Shown here in pieces: positions 57,876 to 64,000 of a stretch of DNA of 64,000 nt (position 1 is its first letter; each line of letters begins with the position of its first letter). The DNA is taken from positions 1 through 64,000 of the forward strand of contig JAFAZE010000176.1 of NCBI GenBank assembly GCA_019239975.1, read 5' to 3'. The position numbers were made by a program, and so were the translations under genes. The stretch comes from Streptosporangiaceae bacterium. GTDB lineage: Bacteria; Actinomycetota; Actinomycetes; Streptosporangiales; Streptosporangiaceae. Under the pieces are notes generated by a model. The model did not search any database. It was not told where the DNA came from and worked only from the letters and a program-made list of their open reading frames with translations.

Positions 57876-58793
57876 ATGACGGTCACCGCCGACCGGGGCA
57901 ACCGCCGCCTGCGGGAACTTGGTGATCTGCTCAGATCGAGGCGCGCGCGCCTGCAGCCCGCTGATGCCGGACTGCCGCGGGGGCGCAGGCGCCGGACGCC
58001 CGGCCTGCGGCGCGAGGAAGTCGCGCAGCTCGCCGGCGTCTCGCCCACGTACTACGCGTTCCTGGAGCAGGGCAGGAACATCCGCCCGTCGCCGGAAGTC
58101 CTCGATGCTCTCGCCAGGGCGCTGCAGATGGGCCCCGCGGAGCGTGCCCATCTTCGCGCCCTCGCGCACGGTCCGGCGCCTGAGGACGATTCGCCCGCGG
58201 AGGTGCTGGCGCCCGGCGTCGACGCGCTGGTCGAGCGCCTTGACCCGTGCCCGACCTTCGTGAAAGGACGCCGGTGGGACATTCTGGCCGCCAACCGGAG
58301 TGCACGTGCGCTGTTCGCCGACTGGCTCGAACTTCCGCGGTCCGAGCGGAACGAACTGTGGTGGATGTTCACGGACCCTCGGGCCCGGGAGGTCTACGCG
58401 GACTGGCCGCAGGACGCCGCCGCGATGCTCGCGCGGTTTCGTGACGCGGCCGCGCGGCGCCCCGACGACCCGGAGTTCCTCGAACTCATCGAGCGGCTCC
58501 ACGAGCGCAGTGCCGAAGTGCGGGCCTGGTGGCCCAGGCACGAGGTCCTGGCGCCGGGCAGCGGGATCAAGCACCTCCGCCATCCGCTTCTCGGTGACCT
58601 GAGCCTGCAGCATGTCGTCCTGCAGATCGCCGACCACCCGGACCAGAAGCTCGTCACCTTCGCGGCTGGTCAACACGAGCGGGACCTGGCCAGGCTGGCC
58701 GCGACCGTCCCGGCCGGCGACACCCTGGCACGGGGCCGCCAAACCGGGAAGGCCGCCGGCGGGCGATACCATCGAGGCCGCGATGACCCATGA
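57876..58793 (+). CDS. XRE regulator with MmyB-like ligand domain
   Basis: A 305-residue regulator. HTH at ~10-75: ELGDLLRSRRARLQPADAGL, then GLRREEVAQLAGVSPTYYAFLEQGRNIRPS, the usual signature of the MmyB-type family. Beyond ~110 is the MmyB PAS-like sensor (PCPTFVKGRRWDILAANRSARALF, WWMFTDPRAREVY, HPLLGDLSLQHVVLQI). These regulate neighbouring reductases, often in response to fatty acids or xenobiotics. It is divergent from the aldo/keto reductase. Its stop overlaps the flavin-reductase-like gene by 11 bases, implying coupled expression. Confidence 0.93.
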   Translation: MTVTADRGNRRLRELGDLLRSRRARLQPADAGLPRGRRRRTPGLRREEVAQLAGVSPTYYAFLEQGRNIRPSPEVLDALARALQMGPAERAHLRALAHGPAPEDDSPAEVLAPGVDALVERLDPCPTFVKGRRWDILAANRSARALFADWLELPRSERNELWWMFTDPRAREVYADWPQDAAAMLARFRDAAARRPDDPEFLELIERLHERSAEVRAWWPRHEVLAPGSGIKHLRHPLLGDLSLQHVVLQIADHPDQKLVTFAAGQHERDLARLAATVPAGDTLARGRQTGKAAGGRYHRGRDDP

Positions 58794-59313
58794 TGCTTTT
58801 GACACCCTGGTTTCCGCCATGGACAACCCGCTGATCGTGGTCACCACCGCCGAGGCGGGGGAGCGGGCCGGCTGCCTCGTCGGGTTCCACGTCCAGTCCA
58901 GCATCGACCCGCAGCGGTACTGCCTGTGGCTGTCCAAGGCCAACCACACCTACCGGGTGGCACTGCGGTCCAGCCACCTGGCCATTCACTACCTCACCAC
59001 GGACGACCTGCCGCTCGCGGAGCTTTTCGGCACGAAGAGCGGCGACACCGTCGACAAGTTCGCCGGGCTGGCCGTCGAGGCGGGCCCGGGTGGCGCGCCG
59101 CTGCTCCGGCAGTGCCCCAACTGGCTGGCGGTCCGGCGGATCACCTTGCTCGACGAGGGCGGAGACCACGTCTCGCTGACCGCCGAGCCGGTGGCCGCGC
59201 ACACCGGCGGCCGGTTCCAGCCGCTGCGGCTGTCCAGCGCCGCTCACCTCGAGCCCGGGCACGGCGCTCAGGAACGCCCCGACCCGCCCACCGAGCGCGC
59301 GGCGCCGCACTGA
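58783..59313 (+). CDS. Flavin reductase-like (FMN split-barrel) protein
   Basis: A 176-residue protein of the flavin-reductase-like domain family: it starts THDAFDTLVSAMDNPLIVVT and holds GCLVGFHVQSSIDPQRYCLW and LSKANHTYRVALRSSHLAIH, which form the FMN pocket region in this family. It may reduce free flavin or modify a flavin-bound substrate. ATG at 58783 follows GAGG and overlaps the end of the XRE gene, so both are in one operon. Confidence 0.85.
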   Translation: MTHDAFDTLVSAMDNPLIVVTTAEAGERAGCLVGFHVQSSIDPQRYCLWLSKANHTYRVALRSSHLAIHYLTTDDLPLAELFGTKSGDTVDKFAGLAVEAGPGGAPLLRQCPNWLAVRRITLLDEGGDHVSLTAEPVAAHTGGRFQPLRLSSAAHLEPGHGAQERPDPPTERAAPH

Positions 59314-59377
59314 TGGCGGGCTGCGCCGCGGAAACCGGCTTGAGCTTCCAGCGGCTGTCAGGTGCACAGTCGTACCC

Positions 59378-60433
59378 ATGAGTGAGAGTGCGGAGCTGTT
59401 CACCGTCGGGCAGCTCGCGGCGCGCACGGGGGTCGCGCCGCGGACGGTCAGGTTCTGGTCCGACGCCGGGCTGATCTCGCCGGCGCGCAGGTCCGCGGGT
59501 GGGTACCGCCTCTACGGCGCGGCGGCCGTGGCCCGGCTCGACCTGGTCCGGACCTTGCGGGAACTCGGCCTGGGCCTGGATGTGGTCCAGGCGGTGCTGT
59601 CCCGTGCGTCCACGGTCGCCGAGGTGGCGGCGGCGCATGTCGCCGCGCTGGACGCGGAGATCCGCGTCCTCCGCCTTCGCCGGGCGGTGCTCAGCACCAT
59701 CGCGCAACATGGCAGCACGACTGAGGAGACGCTTGTGATGCACAAACTGGCCATGCTGTCCGCCCAGGAGCGGCAGCAGATCATCGACGACTTCGTCCAG
59801 GGTGTCTTCGAGGGTGTCGACCCCGGCGCCCCCGGGATGCATCTCGCGCGGGCCATGCGCCAGCTGCCCGCCCAGCTTCCCGACGATCCGGCGCCCGAGC
59901 AGGTAAGCGCGTGGATTGAGCTCGGGGAACTCATCGCCGACGAGGCGTTCAGGCAACGGGCACGGAGCATGGCGGTGGCGGGAGCGCAAGCCGGCGAGAC
60001 CACGGCCATCGGGGCCGCCTATCGCGCGGTTATGGAGCATGCCGGGCAGGCGCTGGCCCAGGGCACCGACCCGGCCTCGGCCGAGGGCCGGGCCGTCCTG
60101 GACCGCATTGTCGCGCCCGGTACCCCGGCCGCGGAACGGGCGCGGCTGCTCGGGCAGCTCGAGACGTTCACCGATGCCCGGGTGGAGCGGTACTGGCAGC
60201 TGCTCGCGATCATCAACGGTCAGCAGCCGTTCCCCACCACCGTGTCGGCCTTCGAATGGCTGATCGCCGCGCTCCGGGCGACGCTGTTAGCCCACCGTGG
60301 GCAGCTCCCTGTGCCGATATCAACGAGACCATCGCCTTCAGCTACGACAGCGTCTGATCGCCGGTGCGGGTCGCTCGCTGGTATCTGGCGGCCAGCTCGC
60401 GGACGCTGGCTACCAGCTCCGGCGGCTCGGTGA
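59378..60433 (+). CDS. MerR-family transcriptional regulator with long C-terminal domain
   Basis: A 351-residue regulator. Residues ~8-75 are the MerR winged helix (FTVGQLAARTGVAPRTVRFW, SAGGYRLYGAAAVARL, LRELGLGLDVVQAVL); a helical coupling segment follows, then an ~180-residue all-helical part of unknown ligand (MLSAQERQQIIDDFVQGVFE, AIINGQQPFPTTVSAFEWLI). MerR proteins twist their promoter to activate transcription. The last ~30 residues lie over the 3' end of the convergent WYL gene (overlap about 90 bases) and are low in complexity, so the family end is near the FEWLIAAL segment. Confidence 0.88.
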   Translation: MSESAELFTVGQLAARTGVAPRTVRFWSDAGLISPARRSAGGYRLYGAAAVARLDLVRTLRELGLGLDVVQAVLSRASTVAEVAAAHVAALDAEIRVLRLRRAVLSTIAQHGSTTEETLVMHKLAMLSAQERQQIIDDFVQGVFEGVDPGAPGMHLARAMRQLPAQLPDDPAPEQVSAWIELGELIADEAFRQRARSMAVAGAQAGETTAIGAAYRAVMEHAGQALAQGTDPASAEGRAVLDRIVAPGTPAAERARLLGQLETFTDARVERYWQLLAIINGQQPFPTTVSAFEWLIAALRATLLAHRGQLPVPISTRPSPSATTASDRRCGSLAGIWRPARGRWLPAPAAR

Positions 60434-61313
60434 CCTCGAAGTCGGCGCCGAGCATGCCAAGGTAGGCCGCGAGCATCTCGGGGCTGTCTGAGCCGGCGCT
60501 GATCACGCAGGACCGCTCGCCGGCGGCCTCGACCTGGATGGCGGCTGGCAGCCGCGCGCGGATCTGCGCGGCCGGCGCGTGCACCGTGACGCGCGCCGTG
60601 TAGTCCCACATGGCCGTCGCCAGCCGGCTGGAGACGTACGCCGCCACGTCCGGGCCCGGCAGCTCCCGGGGAGTGAAGCGCGGGCCGTTCGGCACCCGCA
60701 GTCGCATGCGGTCGGCCCGGAACGTGCGCCAGTCGCAGCGGCCTGTGTCCCAGGCCAGCAGGTACCAGCGGCCGCGGGCGTGCACCAGGCGGTGCGGTTC
60801 CACCATCCGCAGGCTCACCGCCCCGTCGTGGGCGCGGTACTCGATCCGAAGCTGCTCATGGTCCCTGGCCGCGCCCGCGATCGCGGCCAGCACGTCCGGT
60901 TCGACCGCGGCGGCCAGCCCGGGAACCGGAACCGTGTAGGCGTGCAGGGCGGCGACCCGGCGCCGCAGCCGGGAGGGAAGGACCTGCTCCAGCTTGGTCA
61001 GCGCGCGCATCGAGGCCTCCTCGATCCCGGTCACGCTGCCGCCGGCGGCGGTGCGCAGCCCGACGGCGACCGCCACCGCTTCCTCGTCGTCGAGCAGCAG
61101 CGGCGGCAGCGACGCCCCCGCCCCCAGCCGGTAGCCGCCGGCCGCGCCCGGCGTCGCGCGCACCGGGTAACCGAGGCTGCGCAGCCGCTCCACGTCGTTG
61201 CGGACAGTTCTGGTGCTCACCCCGAGCCGTTCCGCCAGCTGTGGCCCTGTCCACTCCCGCGGCGTCTGCAGCAGCGACAGCAGCCGCAGCAGCCGCGCCG
61301 AAGTCTCCAGCAT
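60342..61313 (-). CDS. HTH/WYL-domain regulator (YafY/DeoR-like)
   Basis: A 323-residue regulator: a DeoR-like winged HTH at ~1-60 (SARLLRLLSLLQTPREWTG, LAERLGVSTRTVRNDVERLR, YRLGAGASLPPLLLDDEE) and a WYL domain (IEYRAHDGAVSLRMVEPHRL, GRWYLLAWDTGRCDWRTFRA, RMRLRVPNGPRF). The C-terminal WCX part ends at the stop. It typically senses nucleic-acid or small ligands. ATG at 61313. Upstream lies a family D palindrome. Confidence 0.9.
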   Translation of the reverse strand: MLETSARLLRLLSLLQTPREWTGPQLAERLGVSTRTVRNDVERLRSLGYPVRATPGAAGGYRLGAGASLPPLLLDDEEAVAVAVGLRTAAGGSVTGIEEASMRALTKLEQVLPSRLRRRVAALHAYTVPVPGLAAAVEPDVLAAIAGAARDHEQLRIEYRAHDGAVSLRMVEPHRLVHARGRWYLLAWDTGRCDWRTFRADRMRLRVPNGPRFTPRELPGPDVAAYVSSRLATAMWDYTARVTVHAPAAQIRARLPAAIQVEAAGERSCVISAGSDSPEMLAAYLGMLGADFEVTEPPELVASVRELAARYQRATRTGDQTLS

Positions 61314-61390
61314 CCCCCCACCCTGCCACCAATCCCGAAACCCTTCGTTCCGCAATATCGCCAACACCGCGGCGCGCTCACCCCCGTTCA

Positions 61391-61446
61391 GCATGATCAT
61401 GTGTCAAAATGCCGGTCCCAGCCGGCGAAAAGGCACACGATCATGG
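61391..61446. repeat. Small palindromic element, family D copy 2
   Basis: About 55 bp with the same inverted ends as 16233-16288 (GCATGATCATGTGTC at the left, GCACACGATCATGG at the right) and an inner TGCCGG/CCGGC hairpin. It lies between the divergent WYL regulator and GNAT genes. Confidence 0.7.
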
Positions 61447-61572
61447 GAGCATCCGCCTGGTCCCGGCGTCCCCGGCCGGTATGCGGTGATTGTGCTCCAG
61501 CGGGAGGGCCGGGCCCCGGCGCCGCGGCGGGGCGGGCATTGTGCGAGGCCAGACAGCAGCCATAATGATGCG

Positions 61573-62061
61573 ATGGGTCAGCCGGAAGTTACTGTCAGGC
61601 CTGTCCGGGAGAGCGACCGTCCCACCGTGGAATGGCTCACCACCGAGCTGTGGGGCGCCCCCGAGGTGGTGGTGCACGACGCCGCGTTCCATCCGGCAGG
61701 GCTGCCCGGTTTCATCGCCGAGCGCGGGGGCCGCATCGCCGGGCTGCTCACCTATGACGCGGCCGGCGCCGTGCTGGAGATCGTCACCCTGAACGCGCTC
61801 GACCGGTACGCGGGCATCGGGACGCTGCTCATCGAGGCGGCGCGCGATGAGGCGAAGCGCCTCGGCTGCCGCGAGGTGCTGCTGACGACCACCAACGACA
61901 ACCTGGACGCGCTCCGGTTCTACCAGCGCCGCGGCTTCCGGCTTGCCGCGCTGCGCCCCGGCGCGGTCGACAGGTCGCGGCTGCGCAAGCCGGCGATCCC
62001 GCGCAGCGGCGACTACGGCATACCGCTGCACGACGAGATCGACCTGAGCTGCCCGGTGTAG
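61573..62061 (+). CDS. GNAT-family N-acetyltransferase
   Basis: A 162-residue acetyltransferase using acetyl-CoA. The GNAT core is EVTVRPVRESDRPTVEWL, FIAERGGRIAGLLTYD, VLEIVTLNALDRYAGIGTLL and IEAARDEAKRLGCREVLLTT, with the pyrophosphate loop (R/Q-x-x-G-x-G/A) replaced by RYAGIGTLL. LDALRFYQRRGFRLAALRPG closes it. The target amine is unknown. ATG at 61573 begins the conserved region. Confidence 0.88.
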   Translation: MGQPEVTVRPVRESDRPTVEWLTTELWGAPEVVVHDAAFHPAGLPGFIAERGGRIAGLLTYDAAGAVLEIVTLNALDRYAGIGTLLIEAARDEAKRLGCREVLLTTTNDNLDALRFYQRRGFRLAALRPGAVDRSRLRKPAIPRSGDYGIPLHDEIDLSCPV

Positions 62062-62294
62062 GACCCGTTATAAGAGGCACAGGAACCATCCCGGCGCCGG
62101 TCTCGCGCATCGCGTCATGCCCCGGATGGAAGGTAGAGTGCCCCGACGGGGGGTGGTGCTGGCCTTAGATACCCGGCAAACTATCTCAAACTCCGGCGAG
62201 CTGGTCGCGAATTTCACCGACCGTATTGGTCTGTGTGCTGTCGTGATCAAGCCCGATGCGCTATACAGGGACTACGGCTGTCCGAGGGAGCACG

Positions 62295-64000
62295 ATGCTG
62301 CCACACGATAGGATCCAGTCCGCCGCGCGGGACAGGCAAGGCCGAGTAGCCCGCATGCTGTGGGCCGCGGCGCGGGCTCCGCTGTGGCTGAAGATCGTTC
62401 TGTTCGCCGCGGCCGTCTTCCTCTCGCCTGTGGTACTCCCGCTGCTCCTGCTCGCGGCGCTCGGCTACGGGATCGTCGCGGTCGCCGAGGGCCGGCGCAG
62501 CCGCGCCGCCACGGTATCGGCGGCGGTGTGGGGCATGGTCGCGTTCGGCGCGCTGTCCGGGCTTACCTCGTCCCGGCCAGGGTGGCTGCTGGCGGTGCTG
62601 GTGCTGCCGTTCGCGGTCGCCGTGGCCGCGCACGCCAAGACCCTGGCCCGCTGGCACGCGCCCTGCCGGACGGTGGCCTGGGCGCTGGTGTGGTCGGTGC
62701 CGGTCGGCGTCGGCCTGCTTCGCGCGTCGCCGGCGCACCCGATGATCGGCGTGATCGCGGCGTGGCTGCTGGCCGCCGCCGTGCTCGGCTGGCGGGTGGC
62801 CAAGAGCATGCAGGACGCGCGGATGTACGCGCCGGGCGGCATGCCGGGCCCTGGCGGCGCCGTCCTTCCGCCGCGCGGCGGTCATCCCGGCGGCACGGCG
62901 CCGCCGGGCGCGCACTCACCCGTGCACTACGGGATGCCGGCGCGGGGAGCGGCCCAGGCGTACGCCGACCACGCAGCGCGCGAGCAGCAGCCCGCCGCGC
63001 CGGCGCGGCAGCGGCCGCCGATCTCCGTCGAGGACGCGATGGCCGAACTCGACGCGATGGTCGGGATGGCGCCGGTCAAAGAGCAGGTGCGGTCGATCGC
63101 CGCCTCGATCGAGGCGGCCAGGCGGCGCGCGGTCGCCGGGGTGAGCACCGAGAAGCCGATGCGCCACTTCGTCTTCCTCGGCCCGCCGGGCACCGGTAAG
63201 ACCACCGTGGCGCGGGTGATCGCCAAGATCTTCTACGCGTTCGGCCTGCTGGACATGCCCGAGGTCGTGGAGGCGCAGCGCGCCGACCTGGTCGGCGAGT
63301 ACCTGGGCGCGACCGCGATCAAGACCAACGAGCTGATCGACTCCGCGCTGGGCGGCGTGCTGTTCATCGACGAGGCCTACAGCCTCGTGAACGAGGGAGA
63401 CGGCCAGACCGACCGGTTCGGCATCGAGGCCGTGCAGACCCTGCTCAAGCGGGCGGAGGACAACCGCGAGAACCTGATCATTGTCCTGGCGGGTTACGAG
63501 AAGCAGATGGAGACGTTCCTCGCCTCCAACCCCGGCCTGGCGTCGAGGTTCGCGACCCGGGTGCGCTTCCCCAGCTACTCGCCGCCCGAGCTGCTCGCGC
63601 TCGCGGACTCCCAGCTCGGCAACAAGGGCGAGACGCTGCACCCGGAGGCGCGCCCGGTGCTGTGGCGGATCCTCGAGGAGGTGGGCCGCCGCCGGATAAC
63701 CGACGAGCTCGGCAACGGCAGGTTCATCCGCAGCCTTCTGGAGAAGGCGGGCCAGGCGCGGGACGTGCGGGTGATGAGCGCCGCGGCGGAACCCGAGCCG
63801 GAGGACCTGATCACGATCCGCGCGGCCGACCTGGAGCGCGCGTTCGCGGAGCTGACCTCCCGGCTGCGCGGCTACGAGGACACGCCGACGCTGGAGAGCG
63901 CGATCGCGGAGCTGGACGAGCTCGTCGGTCTCGAACCGGTCAAGCAGCAGGTGCGCGCGATCGCCGCGCAGCTGCGGGTGGCCAAGCTGCGAGACCGGCA
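62295..64000 (+). CDS. CbxX/CfxQ-type AAA ATPase, cut by the window edge
   Basis: The frame is open from ATG 62295 (GAGGGAG upstream) to the end. The N-terminus has hydrophobic helices (LKIVLFAAAVFLSPVVLPLL and more around residues 30-190), then a Gly/Pro/His-rich linker, then one full AAA+ module: Walker A FLGPPGTGKTTVARVIAKIF near residue 295, Walker B GVLFIDEAYSLVNEGDGQ near 355, and an Arg-finger region. A second AAA module begins (LDELVGLEPVKQQVRAIAAQ) and is cut off. This two-AAA architecture is the SpoVK/EccA-like group; the membrane anchor is unusual. Role unknown. Confidence 0.88.
   Translation, partial: MLPHDRIQSAARDRQGRVARMLWAAARAPLWLKIVLFAAAVFLSPVVLPLLLLAALGYGIVAVAEGRRSRAATVSAAVWGMVAFGALSGLTSSRPGWLLAVLVLPFAVAVAAHAKTLARWHAPCRTVAWALVWSVPVGVGLLRASPAHPMIGVIAAWLLAAAVLGWRVAKSMQDARMYAPGGMPGPGGAVLPPRGGHPGGTAPPGAHSPVHYGMPARGAAQAYADHAAREQQPAAPARQRPPISVEDAMAELDAMVGMAPVKEQVRSIAASIEAARRRAVAGVSTEKPMRHFVFLGPPGTGKTTVARVIAKIFYAFGLLDMPEVVEAQRADLVGEYLGATAIKTNELIDSALGGVLFIDEAYSLVNEGDGQTDRFGIEAVQTLLKRAEDNRENLIIVLAGYEKQMETFLASNPGLASRFATRVRFPSYSPPELLALADSQLGNKGETLHPEARPVLWRILEEVGRRRITDELGNGRFIRSLLEKAGQARDVRVMSAAAEPEPEDLITIRAADLERAFAELTSRLRGYEDTPTLESAIAELDELVGLEPVKQQVRAIAAQLRVAKLRDR

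Noticed and set aside
62117..62311. A 64-residue gene before the AAA ATPase
   Set aside because: No ribosome site of note, no family features, and it overlaps the well-supported ATPase start.

Overview
The window is high-GC DNA from a chromosome of a filamentous-type actinobacterium (Actinomycetes). Lineage markers are a mycothiol ligase (mshC), the lexA / LysM / nrdR / B12-dependent ribonucleotide reductase block, an oligoribonuclease beside tRNA-His, DUF397/DUF5753 regulator pairs, a DUF4192 protein, and a two-gene module for 10-methyl branched fatty acids. Many GTG and TTG starts and GTGA overlaps fit the same group. A member of Streptosporangiales or a close relative is plausible, but I cannot fix the genus.

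Layout. 1-12.8 kb is an accessory mix: an acyl-CoA synthetase, a YdeI-type protein, two VOC proteins, a large GHKL-ATPase protein, a DUF1707 membrane protein, a RibD-fold reductase, a secreted ricin-type lectin, and a RidA / NTF2 / TetR group around a perfect operator palindrome. 12.8-19.6 kb holds tRNA-His, orn, a divergent PNPOx-like/MocR pair, a phosphotransferase and a DapA-like aldolase. 20.5-22.4 kb has an XRE-DUF5753 / DUF397 / CPBP-protease group. 22.6-28.9 kb holds an M50-type protease, then a FAD monooxygenase + amidohydrolase operon divergent from an IclR regulator, and an amidase carrying low-complexity expansions. 29.5-40 kb holds mshC, a DUF4192 gene, tmsA-tmsB, and two secreted protease-related proteins.

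40.2-48.5 kb is core: leuS behind a very short leader peptide with three consecutive Leu codons and a terminator (a classical attenuator), then lexA convergent to it, a LysM protein, nrdR and nrdJ. The nrdR promoter shows two NrdR-box-like sites 31 bp apart, with a perfect DnaA box overlapping the second.

48.7-55 kb is the most unusual region. A small repeat protein precedes a translationally coupled trio: a tyrosine recombinase (split by a frameshift), a small Cro/C1-type HTH protein, and a large protein with nine zinc-ribbon-like CxxC pairs fused to a degenerate tyrosine-recombinase-like domain. Then come an unknown protein and a Fic protein. This looks like an uncharacterised mobile element with cargo. 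55-64 kb holds redox enzymes with their own divergent or coupled regulators (quinone oxidoreductase/TetR, aldo-keto reductase/XRE/flavin-reductase-like), MerR and WYL regulators, a GNAT protein, and a CbxX-type AAA ATPase cut by the right edge.

Four different intergenic repeat families occur twice each in the window (near 13.84/29.35, 29.20/40.01, 22.50/31.51 and 16.23/61.39 kb). All are palindromic or hairpin-forming and suggest a population of small non-autonomous repeat elements.
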